A DNA stretch of 64,000 nucleotides from Aradus depressus (Eukaryota > Arthropoda > Insecta > Hemiptera > Aradidae), in the NCBI GenBank assembly GCA_963662175.1, contig OY759214.1:12400001-12464000 (forward strand), given 5' to 3'. The notes under the pieces were generated by a model that was given only the letters and a program-made list of their open reading frames with translations, ran no database searches and was not told where the DNA came from. Shown one piece after another: positions 10,577-20,830 of this stretch. The first letter of the stretch is position 1; every line of letters starts with the position of its first letter. The position numbers and the translations under genes are program-made.

Positions 10577-13500
10577 TCAGGGTGATGGTCCGAATTTTTC
10601 CATTGGGTAATGTTCTTTGTACTTCTCAATAACTCTAGCCAAATTTTCTTGCTGTTTTCTAAAAAAGATAGACAAAAAATGACAAATTTTATCCAGTGTT
10701 TGCAGAACTGAAAGACTCCATTAGTCGAACTTACTTCAAATTGAGTGGCATTTCCCTGAGAACATCCGTAAACACTTCCTTCCATTCAGGTCTCTGTCGC
10801 TTTTCAGCATCATTCACTGCAGCTATTGCCTGAAGTAATGGGCATCAGTAAAACATTTCATTATAAGAAAATTATATCCAATACAAGTTTAAGATCTCTT
10901 GCAGAAGTTGTAAAAAAAAAAGTTTGCTGGGTAGAAGAGTGTAATAGTTTTGAATCAGGTTGATTTTCTAACTCTGAAATTAGCGAGAATAAGCCACTAT
11001 TGCCGAAAAATTATAAACCGATCTGATTGCTCTCAACAATATAAGAAATGATAAAACAAAAAACAAAGGATTACTTCATATTTCAAGTCCTGATAATGTT
11101 ATAACATGACAATGTACACACATATGTAATTCGATAAATAAAAAGTGTCTCGATTAACCGTGGTTTTCATTTATCCGTGCGACCTCTCCCCCCATTATCA
11201 TGTTATGGTTTAACAGAAACAAATATTATAACTATTATCTTGGTTATATCCCTCTACAACACCTCTGGAGCTCTACCCAACCACACTTCTCTATAATATT
11301 TTTCCTGTCTCGTGTCACTCACCCTTTTGACGGTTTCTTCCTGCCATTCTCCTTCTTTCTCATTGTTCCAAAGTCCTTTCTGCATGATATATTTCTTAAA
11401 TCGAATGACCGGTGACAACTTTTCCCAAGCTGCCACTTCTTCTGGGGTCCTGTACGCTGTACTGTCATCTGACGTGCTGTGGTGACTCATTCTGAAAAAA
11501 ATGAGTGTAGGACATTGAAGAGAGAAAAAGCTTCTCTTTTTACCTTCACTCCACTCGGTCTGAAATTCGAAGTTGAGTTTTTATTGGAATTTCATGTTTT
11601 CCGACCTCATGATCGCAAAATTGAAAAAAAATTGCTGTCGGTGTACACGATATATCCCGATAGAATGTATGTATCATGTAATATATGTATAAAGAGAGAG
11701 GCTTAACACAAAAACTAATAACTGCTGTTATAATGCATATATTGTCACAAAATTTCATATGTAAATTCAAAACCCTATGAGGATGACACCTAATTTTCAT
11801 AGGAATCGGCCGAACGGACTGGGGGATCAGAACGGGGCTCAACTCAAAAATCCCAATAACTGCCATTGTAACGAATGTATCAACAAGAAACTAAATACCC
11901 CATAAGGGACACACCTATTAATTTTCCGCGAAATCGACGCGGGTAGGGGATCAAAAGAGGAGGCTAACTCAAATTCTCTTATGTATTACTATCGATGTAA
12001 TGAATTTATCAACACAAAATTTAGTATGATTCACAACACATATTTGTCAACTATTTATTTTCAGCCCAAATGGTTTTGGAAGGAAAGCAAAAATAAAATT
12101 GAGTAATTCTTGATCACATTTTTTATCTGCACATGTGATATTTTACAGTTTTCTTTTCTATGTATTTTCTATTTATTTTTTTTATCGAAACAATTAAATA
12201 TCTTGGCATTCATTTGGACACAAAATTAACAAGGAAAATCACCACATAAACAACAAACTCACGCAAGCATATACCAGACTATCGCAACTCTACCCCCTCA
12301 TCAACAGAAGATCGACACTCAAGTACACTTGCAGCATTCTTCTCTACACATCTCTACTCAGACCACTATTCACATATGCAGCACTCATCTGGCTAACAAC
12401 AAACAAAACAAACATTCAACAACTTCGAAGATTTGAAAACAAGGTTCTCCGTTTGGCAGTAACCGCACCCTGGTTCGTCCGGAACACCCAAATTCGTCGA
12501 GAACCGGCCTTCCAGATATCGCAGACTTCCTGAAAAGAATTACCACGTCTCACTACGAAGGGCTATCTTTGGTATCGGGAGCCCAATTTTATCGATTGGG
12601 CCAACCAACCCAAAACAGAAGGCTAAAACCTCGCCTTTACCAGCACACCTTGTACTCAACTATTTATTTATTTATTTATTTTTGCTGTGTAGAGTGCTTT
12701 GTGCACTGGAAACAGAAATAAAGTTCTATTTATTTTCTGAGTGTTTGAAGAATATTTCAGTGATTTAAAATCCACTTTTCATCAGACTATTCATGTGATT
12801 CCATCTCTTGTTATGGCTTAGGAAAAATGAAGGATCTACCTGAAAGAAGACTGAGCGTAACCGAATATGTTGGAATCTGATGTGCTTGTAACAGAATTTA
12901 TTTCTTTAATATCGTTAAACTGTACTTTACACTCTGCCTTCACAAGAATACTTCTGCGAGAGATCGAGTGACCGAGTCCAGCAATAATGTAAGTTGAAAT
13001 TTCATCTTTCTTACGACTACTGGCCGTTTAGAACCAAAGCAGTTGTCAAAAAATGTCGATAAAAGTAGATCAATCCAAAATTCACCTAAAAAACCCTCTA
13101 ACATTTGGACATTAAACACACTTGCCTGTGCAATTTTAATATTTCATTAAAATTAAATTAAAGATTTGTACTTCGTAAATAAAAAAATTGTATGTACATA
13201 ACCAAGAGTGTTTTTTGAGGGCGAATGGGTTCGAAACCAGGTCGGGGCTCTTAGATTTTTTATCTGGCAGGTGGAAAAAATATTGAGCACGGCGTCCTTC
13301 GGGTGGGACGTTAAGCGATATCAGGAACTCGTTAAAGACCCCCTACTCTAGATGAATAAACCTGCCTAGGCAGAATTTTGGACTCCGATAATAGAATTGT
13401 CCTCAGGTCCACCAGAGCGACAAAAGAACGCTCTGGTAGTTGGTGATATGACCTCGCAGTTAAAGCGGGCATGAGTCACAATAACTAACCAAGAGTGTTG

Positions 13501-16500
13501 ACTTATGTATGATGAACAAAGATTAAGAGATACGTTTTTTTTTTTTTTTTTTTTTTGGGCAATTAAATTTGAGGGTACGCCAAATAAAAATTCTCGGAAA
13601 GACATTCTTAGGGTAAGAAAATGAGAAGCAGTAATATACCTGTAGGTCATGGCTTCGATCATAGTTGGCCGGTTGGTTGAAATGGTGTACTCTCGTGCCA
13701 TCGTGACTGCGATGTAAACAGCCAGAGGGTCGTTTCCATCCACCCGAATTGTAGATATTCCATAGCCTATAGCCCTTCCAGCTATTCCATCTCCCCCATA
13801 CTGCTCAGTTGAGGGTGTCGAGATGGCATACCCGTTGTTCCGCCTGGAAAATAACTAATAGTTCCATCAGAGTTGTGCATTTGCTACTTGAACTGTATCA
13901 AATAATGTTAAAAAGGAAGAACTTCTAGATTCTCCAAATCCACGAAAATATATACATGTAGAGTATCGGTTTCGGCTTGCGTCATCATCAGTATAACGTT
14001 CAAAAGTGACATTTAAGTTTGCAAGGTTGTCATATTTATACAATATTGAGGTTCTAAGTTGAGGAACGCGGACATATTGTGGAAACTTGTAAGTTCATAA
14101 CTAGACCTGACGATGGTATAAAGCCGAAACCGGTAGTTATATGTATATATATCTTTAGTGGAATAGACAATATTTCAAAAATAATATTGAGGTTACCAAA
14201 GATTACCTGCGGCTGTGACTCCCAAGTACCCTAAAGAAGTCCATGGGGGTGGTGGGAAGTCCTGAGTCAAATATTTGTAACAGAATGTTCCGTTAAGGCA
14301 AGACTACCCCCTCCCTAGACTTCCCTAGGGGACGGGGAGTCACAGCTTTAAGTAATCTCAAGTAACCTTAAGGTTTTTGTATAAATATGACAATCTAGCA
14401 AACTTAAATGTCACTTTTTAACTTTATACTGACGATGGCATAAGCCGAAACGCGTACAATATAAAAGTTAACCAATTTCTTTTGATTATCTTTCCACTCT
14501 AGCAACACAGATCGCAAAAATGTATTCTAACATAATGATTAACTACATTTTTTTTGTATTTCTGTTATTGTCTCATCGCAGAGACCCTATTAGCCCAGTC
14601 ATTTTTTCGTACAGCATTTTCTTCACTAAATATCTGAAATATCTTATAATAAACCTTGCAACAACCTGTTTTAACATGTTTGTCAAATCTTTGCGAAAAC
14701 GGTGAGTTCTATACGAAAAATCGGTTCCAAAGAAAAATGTTTCCCTCATGTAACATGATCAAGTGGCTTTACTTCTTATGTATTCAATTTACATCTCGAT
14801 CAAAAATACAAACAATTTTCGAAATTTTGACTGAGAAAAAAGCATGTTATGATTTTTAAAAGATCCTCGAACCTATCCCCTCGAGAAAATTTTGCTTTTC
14901 GGGAAGAAATCTATAATGGAATGTTTTTTGTATTTTTTAATCCCAATTAAGAATCTCTAAGTTGAGGGAAAAAATTGTAAAAAACGATAAAAATTAGAAA
15001 TATTTATCAAAAATATCATACGCAAAGAATATAACAGGTACTTGAAGAGTAGCAGCGAAATTCATAGCAGCATGTGTATCACCTTCTGAAGCAGCTCCTT
15101 CTCCAAAGTACACCATCACACATCTTTCTTTCTTATCCAATTTGTAAGCATAGGCTGAGCCGACAGCTAAAATGGAATTTTCGTGGTAAATATTTATATT
15201 TTATTCATTTATTACTTCTCCAGCGATACGAAGTGTAGGGGAAGTTATGTAATCGGTCAGAAATGTGATGCTGAGATTTCCACGGAATTTCATATTTTTC
15301 GATCTCCTGATTCAAAAAATGAAATATGAATTTCCATCAATCTATGTGTCTCTGAACATGATAACTCCCGATAGAATAAATGTATCGATACGAAATTTTA
15401 TATGTGAACCCCATAACGACGACGCCTATTCATTTTCAGACAAATGCGCCAGAGGAAGGACTTAACACAAAAACTCTAATTACTATCGTTGTAATGAATG
15501 TATTTGAACGAAATTTCATATGTGAATTCAAAATCCCATAAGGACGCCAGCTTTCAATTTTAAACTGAATCGGCCGAAGGAAAGCGGGAATCAGTGCGAG
15601 TTCAAGGCAAAACCCAAAAAAATATCGAGTATGAGGAACCAGATGTCTCTAGGTATAGAATTGTAGTCCATTGGTTTTGGAGGATGAGCAAAAAACGTTG
15701 TGAATAATTCGTGCTGGGGAAGTACATTGTCGGTGATTCACCGACTACTTTTTCTTTTTTTTCTGGTAATTTACATAGTTAATAAATAGATTACATAGCA
15801 TGAATAACAAACCTTGGGGTATTTGGGTGGCCAGAGTTGAAGATATAGTGACAAAATTCATTTCTGGACATCCATAATGTACAGGCATTTGCTTGCCTTT
15901 TCCAGGATCCAAATTGGTTCCAAAACACTGATTTGCAAATTGGTCCAAAGTAAACCCTCTCCAGAGCAGAACACCTAAACATATACAATATAGTGGTTTT
16001 AAGGTTCAGTAGAAAGATATATTTATAATGAACCAGCCACTGTAGTCTAATAGGTTGAGGTAGTGTTAAACAATGGTCCCGAGCCTGTATGATGTCAGGT
16101 ACTAGTTAAATACCCCTTCCCTAGGTGAATAAAAGTTAGGTACTCCTACATTGGAGTACAAGATTGGTACTCCTACATTGGAGTACAAGGTTGGTACTTC
16201 TACATTGCTAACTAAAAACAGTATTGACAGTTCACTATCCTTGTCCGTCTGAAAACATAGAACGACAGCTGGGTCACCTGGATATAGTATTGAATGCCCT
16301 CACAGGACGCAACATCATAGTTCTGGCTGACGTCAACTCCTGGTGTGTCTCTTGGGGATCGGTTCGAACTGACCGCCGGGGCGACAGGCTATTGGAGCTG
16401 ATCGCCCGCCATGACCTGTGCATAGTCAACGACCCATCCTCACCGCCTACATTTCACGGCTCCCGAGGACACTCTCACATCGATGTCACACTGGTGTCGA

Positions 16501-19101
16501 GTGGACTGTACCCAGCTGTGGGCAGTTGGAGTGTCCGAGAGGTCACGTCTAGCGACCACAGCGTACTGGACGTTTTGCTCTTTGACAACCGCCTCCCCGC
16601 AACCAGGCCCAAAGACCCCCGTTACGCTACACGCAAAACAATATCTGACGCCTTTGTGACCGCCGTTGTTGCCTACTCCTGTGATGAAGAATGGGAAGGT
16701 CTCAGGAGTTCGGACCCGGATGACCAGATTGAGGATGAGGTCGGCAAACTCAGTAATCTATTACTTCGAGCTGCTGACGAGACCATCCCCAAGAAGGTCC
16801 ACCGGGTTAAGAAGGTACCCTGGTGGAGCAAAGATCTTACCCTTGACAAGAGGACCGTTTATCGTGCCAGGCGGAGGTATCAGCGGTGCCGAGACCCAGT
16901 CCAAAGGGAGGCGCGAAGGGAGGAGTACCGGCAGCTCAGCAGGGCGTATGGCAGGAGAGTCGAGACCGCAAAAAAGGAGAGTTGGAGAAGATTTGTTGAG
17001 GAAGAAAGCAGTAGGAACCCGTGGGGAATACCTTACCGTGTCATCACTGGGAGGCTCAAATCAATTCCACCTGTAGCCTCCATCAGGGACGGCCACTTGC
17101 AAGCAATGTCCCTAGCGGAGACGAACAGGTTATTCCTGGAGGAGGCCTTTCCCGCTGACGATCCGGCACAGGATTCGCCCGGCCAACGCGATATCAGGAG
17201 CGCTGCTCGTACCCTGCCAGAGACGGAAAATGCACCTGACTGGGACGAGCTCGATCTGCTCTTGGCGGTTGGGAAACAAAAGAGTGGCGGCGCCCCTGGG
17301 AACGATCTCATCGACGCCGCTATAATCAAGAAAGCATTCCCGACCATCAAGACAGATCTTCTACATCTGTTCAACGCTTGTCTAAGGCGAGGCCATTTCC
17401 CGAGCGCTTGGAAGCGTGCTCTAATATGCACCTTTGTTAAGCCCGGGGACAGGGACCTCTCCTTGGCAAAGAGCTACAGACCAATCAGCCTGCTCCCCGT
17501 CTTTGGGAAGGTACTGGAGACCCTTATCTTCAATGGAATTCAAACGCAAGTACACGCCTTAGTATCCCATAGGCAATTTGGCTGCATGAGGGGTAGATCT
17601 GCCGAGGACGCATTGAGGATGCTGAGAGCAGACGTAGAAGAACGCGACGGCAAATATGCCCTCTGCGTTTTCTTCGATATTGCGTCGGCCTTTGATTGCG
17701 CCTGGTGGCCAGCCATCCTCACGAGACTGCGGACTATGGAATTGCCTAGGAATTTATTTGCGCTGATATCTAGCTTCCTCTGCGATCGATCCGCCACCAT
17801 AAGCCAGCTGTATACTAGTACTACAGTGGACGTCACTAGAGGCTGTCCTCAGGGATCGGTTCTCGGACCAACCCTGTGGAATATACTCTTTGACGGGTTG
17901 CTCCGTGACCTCGAGAACCGTGGGCATAAGGCAATCGCCTATGTCGACGATCTCGTGGTTACAGTTCAGGCTGATAGTCATGCCAACCTTACCCTTCGCG
18001 CGCAAACTGCAATAGACGATATAGGCAGCTGGTGCTGCGCCAATAAGCTGGCTCTCTCACCGAGTAAGACCTCGGCCTTACTGATGAGGGGGAGACCCGA
18101 TGCTCGACAACCCCTGGTTTTGACAGTCCATGGGCGGCACATTGAATGCCCAGCTGTGATAACGTACCTTGGGGTGCGGATCGCACGAGGCCTGAAAGTG
18201 ACGCCCCACGTTGTTGCCATTAAAGAAAAGACGATAGCCACTTTCAACGCCCTGAGTCGCCTAGCCCGCGCGACGTGGGGCCTCGACTATTCCGCGTGTA
18301 GGACCATCTACACAGGGGTATTCGTGGCTGTAGCAAGGTACGCTGCTGCAGGTTGGTGGCACCGCCCCACGAATCGGCAGCGCACGATTCTGACGCAAGC
18401 CCAGAGAGCAGCCCTTTTAAGAGTTACAAGGGCTTATCGTACTGTCTCTACGGCTGCGCTACAGGTACTAGCGGGAGCCGCCCCCATTGACTTGATCTTG
18501 GATGGGGCTGTCGCTTCGTATTTCTGTAGACGCAACATGCCCTTAGAAGCAGATATTGAAGAGCCCTTACGTCTAGCCCTAGAGGAAGAGATGCGCGGAC
18601 AGTCCAGACCAGTGCGCTGCAAGGACATCGTCCAGAATTGGATTGTGGAAAAATGGCAACAACGTTGGTCACGATGCCCGGATGGCCGAACGACGTACGC
18701 ATACTTCCCGGACGTCCAGGTACGCCTTGACTCAACATGGGTACAGCCTAATCACTGGACGTCTCAAATATTATCAGGTCATGGTGATTTCAACTCCAAG
18801 CTGTTCTTCTTTCACAGGAAGAACACCCCGAACTGTTCGTGCGGCGGTATCGAGACTGCAGAACATGTGGTCCTCGAATGCCCGCTGTACGACCAAGCTA
18901 GGGTGGAGTTGATTCATGGGACAAGATCGTATTTGGGACTAGATCTACGGCAGATGGTGACGGAAACTGACTACCCGATGTTCTGCCGATTCGTCGGCTC
19001 CTGGCGGGAGCAGAAACAGGCAATGTAATGATCCCGAGCTTTGCCTAAACGTAGACTGGGTGATGTTGCTGCAACGCAAGGCGCACCCTCTTTTAAAACT
19101 G

Positions 19102-19143
<42 letters not shown>

Positions 19144-20148
19144 CACTATCCTTGGATATAAACTAAGATCTGGACGATCCTTTAATGATTTTCGAAAACC
19201 TCGGTCTGAGTCCACAGTTGTGTTAGTAATATAGCCGAGGCTAAAAAATACCTTAATAGTTTGAATATTTCAATTTATTTTTCATACTGTCATACCTTAG
19301 AAACAATTAAATGTAGCAAATTTTAATGAATGGAGTTCAAAACTCTCAATGGACAGCTGGTCTCCTGATTAATAGTTAAGTGTTAATTATAAATGTGAGA
19401 TGTTATCAACTATTCATGTTAAGTTATGCATTTCTTGACGATTACTTAACTCATCAGTTATCAAATCTATAGCATAATATGGTACACGAGCAGGGCTTGC
19501 GCAAAAAATGTTGGCATGCCTGACCCCCCCCCCCCCCCCCCATTTTTTAAATCATGAACATTGTTTAAAAATTAATTTCAGTAGCTCACCCGACTCCCTA
19601 TACTGAGAATAAACCAGATCATCATCTTTTAAGGCGGCAGCAGAACCAACGATTGCTTCTTCACCAGTGCTTGTCATATAAAATGCGATCCTTCCCTGTC
19701 TTTGAGACATCAAAAATATTTTATCCATGTTATTCAATTGTACCATAGCCGTATACATTGAAACAAGCGTTTCATCTGGAATCTAAAATGAAAACTATAC
19801 AAATAAAAAAAAAAAGAATCAACTTAATGACAAACGCACCAACAGCGTTGAAACTACCTGTGGCTCTTGAGCTTTGTCAAGTATCACTCCCGTTTCGTCT
19901 AGTATCCGATAGGTAGGAATTTTCTTCATTTTATCCGGGTGTATGAAATCAATTTTGTTAGACCAAACTACATCTTCCAACCGCGTCTTCTTGACAGAAA
20001 AAATACTGAAAAACTGCGGAACAATTTTCCTGTTAATTAATAACACAATAATGAATTTACCAAAATAATATTATAATAGTACCTGTTTTTCTATGTTCCT
20101 TGATACAGGTCGCATTAACAAACTGCCTAACTTCGTACGGAAAATCAT
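10577..20148 (-). CDS. BCKDHA: Branched-chain 2-oxo-acid dehydrogenase E1 component, alpha subunit, mitochondrial
   Basis: Nine exons in transcript order: 20148-20083, 20013-19858, 19782-19590, 15974-15813, 15166-15022, 13843-13640, 11491-11323, 10829-10735 and 10658-10577. They total 1272 nt, 423 aa plus TGA, with all phases matching. The protein decarboxylates the 2-oxo acids of Leu, Ile and Val with thiamine diphosphate in the mitochondrial matrix, as an alpha2-beta2 E1. The N-terminus ([18 protein letters not shown]) looks like a transit peptide. Diagnostic blocks are [28 protein letters not shown], the ThDP motif GEGAASEGD (214-222) through [10 protein letters not shown] (242-), and the kinase-regulated loop [12 protein letters not shown] (312-323). 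The family's usual Ile-Gly before HH is Met-Ser here. These blocks separate it from pyruvate dehydrogenase alpha. Intron 3 contains an R1 LINE in opposite orientation. It is divergently paired with SCFD2. Confidence 0.97.
11500..12115 (+). repeat. GGGGAAGT repeat family copy, internal units
   Basis: Contains GGAATTTCATGTTTTCCGAC near the left and three tandem units with CAAAATTTCATATG, GGAATCGGCCGAAC and CAACTCAAAAATC phrases, then TATTTTCAGCCCAAATGG. The terminal GGGGAAGT motifs are lost. It lies in BCKDHA intron 6. Confidence 0.55.
12187..12735 (+). pseudogene. Jockey-clade LINE, 3' end of RT ORF and tail
   Basis: With two frameshifts the plus strand reads [15 protein letters not shown], then [34 protein letters not shown] and [20 protein letters not shown], then a further shift to [17 protein letters not shown]. 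These are the conserved post-catalytic (thumb/connection) residues of Jockey-like RTs. The tail holds a TATT microsatellite (about 12658-12685) and GAAATAAAGTTC. It is a 5'-truncated dead copy in BCKDHA intron 6. Confidence 0.8.
12736..13199. other. Intron sequence without recognised elements
   Basis: Part of BCKDHA intron 6. I see no coding, RNA or clear repeat signal. Confidence 0.4.
13211..13486 (+). repeat. tRNA-derived SINE, family 1, head deleted
   Basis: Flanked by the duplication AACCAAGAGTG (13200-13210 and 13487-13497). The first bases GAGGGCG jump straight to the B box (GGTTCGAAACC), so the A-box half of the tRNA-like head is missing although the duplication is intact. The body and GCATGAGTCACAATAACT tail are present. 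It lies in BCKDHA intron 6. Confidence 0.88.
14054..14182 (+). mobile_element. 129-bp hammerhead mini-element with 12-bp TSD
   Basis: The duplication AATATTGAGGTT (14042-14053 and 14183-14194) brackets just 129 bp. The insert starts CTAAGTTGAGGAACGCGG, the same first bases as the element at 9748, then contains the core CTGACGA (14107-14113), GG/CC stem II, GAAA (14126-14129) and CCGGTA, and ends TAGACAATATTTCAAAAAT. It is inserted into the left arm of an older foldback element. Confidence 0.85.
14429..14456 (+). ncRNA. Hammerhead-ribozyme-like motif with 3-bp stem II
   Basis: CTGACGA 14429-14435, U, stem II GGC/GCC (14437-14439 with 14444-14446) closed by an AUAA loop, GAAA 14447-14450, then ACGCGU-A as a tiny stem III and cleavage nucleotide. 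The base pairs differ from the other copies but remain complementary. Confidence 0.6.
15214..15744 (+). repeat. GGGGAAGT repeat, best full-length copy
   Basis: Begins ACTTCTCCAGCGATACGAAG with GGGGAAGT 22 bp later, forming a potential 5' hairpin. It has three imperfect tandem units (CGAAATTTCATATGTGAA, ATTTTCAGACAAAT or similar) and ends GTGCTGGGGAAGTACATT followed by the hairpin GTCGGTGATTCACCGAC (15728-15744). No protein is encoded and no obvious duplication is visible. It could be a foldback or Helitron-like non-autonomous element. It sits in BCKDHA intron 4. Confidence 0.7.
16072..16216 (+). repeat. SINE family 1 fragment with local tandem repeat
   Basis: The middle part of the SINE body (GGTCCCGAGCCTGTATGATG) is followed by 2.5 copies of a ~26-bp unit containing GGTACTCCTACATTGGAGTA (16137-16208). 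The family head and most of the tail are missing. Confidence 0.65.
16244..19028 (+). CDS. R1-like ORF2: endonuclease (C-terminal part) and reverse transcriptase, intact frame
   Basis: Uninterrupted reading frame of about 928 codons from the truncation point to TAA at 19026-19028. No start codon of its own is present; the first few in-frame codons upstream come from target DNA. Order of domains: end of the exonuclease/endonuclease/phosphatase fold ([48 protein letters not shown]), then RT with [60 protein letters not shown] and catalytic YVDD (17940-17951), then a C-terminal Cys-His cluster ([17 protein letters not shown]). No stops or frameshifts, so the copy is young, but the missing endonuclease N-terminus makes it non-autonomous. 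Confidence 0.93.
16244..19140 (+). mobile_element. R1-clade LINE, 5'-truncated, with poly(A) and 14-bp target duplication
   Basis: The 14-bp direct repeat GTTCACTATCCTTG lies at 16230-16243 and 19141-19154, directly after a 38-39 nt A tail (19102-19140). The body is GC-rich compared with its surroundings. It is inserted in BCKDHA intron 3 opposite to the gene. It starts within the endonuclease domain, so ORF1 and the 5' UTR are absent. A 14-bp duplication is the length also known for R1 at its rDNA target, but this is not an rDNA site. Confidence 0.95.
19524..19541. repeat. C18 homopolymer
   Basis: Eighteen consecutive C on the plus strand, 48 bp from the donor side of BCKDHA exon 3 (19590). 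In the transcript this is a G18 run just inside intron 3. Confidence 0.95.
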
Positions 20149-20830
20149 TATAAATATTAACTTAATAGCACAATCACCAAAAAAAATAAACACAAGCCGG
20201 CCGATGACAGAGAATTATTAAATAAAAGTAATGAGTCATGACGCCAAGCTTTTATCAGGTTATCAACATGCAATAGATGTTACGTAGGACGTGTGATATA
20301 ATGTTTCAACATTTACAGCGATACTAAGAAAACATTGCTCTATTCATTAATGAAATAAAATAAAAACAATACGTAGAACAAAAAAAACATGATAGTTGGC
20401 AATCTTGGTGCCAATGGATTGAAGTTTTAAAGCTATGAAAATAAGATAAAAAGAAGTTTAAATGAGATCTACGTGTTCTCATGTTTTCGACGAGATTCAT
20501 AATCAATGGTAAATATTAATACCTCGAATTATATACATATATATTTTATAATATATAACAAGCAATAAAATGTTATTATTTTCTTCCTTTCTCCCCTCCA
20601 TAATAAAGTAGTTGTTAGCTAATATATGATCGATTTGTGTACATCGATTATGTGATAAGCTAATGTTTACGTTTGTAAAAGCTACGTGTCGTTTTTAATT
20701 AATTTTCTAATAATACTAAATACTATTATAAGATAATATGTGTTCATTTTTCTTCTAAGTACTAACAGATAGATAAAAAACTATATCGTAATTCTATTTG
20801 ATTATATTTATTGCTGATGATGTTTTTAAT
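20149..20830. promoter_or_regulatory. Divergent intergenic region between BCKDHA and SCFD2
   Basis: The two start codons (20148 on -, 20831 on +) are 682 bp apart and point away from each other, and no repeat is recognised between them. Both 5' UTRs and promoters must fit here unless there are distant upstream exons. It is a probable bidirectional promoter; I could not identify individual core elements. Confidence 0.5.

Larger units (their letters stand above)
13963..14456. mobile_element. Foldback element with hammerhead-like ends
   Basis: The left arm (13963-14227, excluding the later insertion at 14054-14194) is the reverse complement of the right arm (about 14333-14456). Shared stretches include CAAACTTAAATGTCACTTTT and TATAAATATGACAA. 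Each arm ends in a hammerhead-like core pointing outward: minus CTGATGA at 13985-13991 and plus CTGACGA at 14429-14435. There is no coding capacity. It lies in BCKDHA intron 5. Confidence 0.7.

Noticed and set aside
16224..16243. Start codon of the R1 ORF at 16224
   Set aside because: The codon is TTG and the stretch is the target-site copy, repeated after the poly(A) tail. It is host DNA read in frame by chance.
16666..17076. Other open frames inside the two R1 ORFs
   Set aside because: High GC and lack of stops give long overlapping frames. Only the frame with RT motifs is meaningful.
10577..20148. Pyruvate dehydrogenase E1 alpha as an alternative identity
   Set aside because: The [12 protein letters not shown] loop, [18 protein letters not shown] and [10 protein letters not shown] are characteristic of the branched-chain enzyme.
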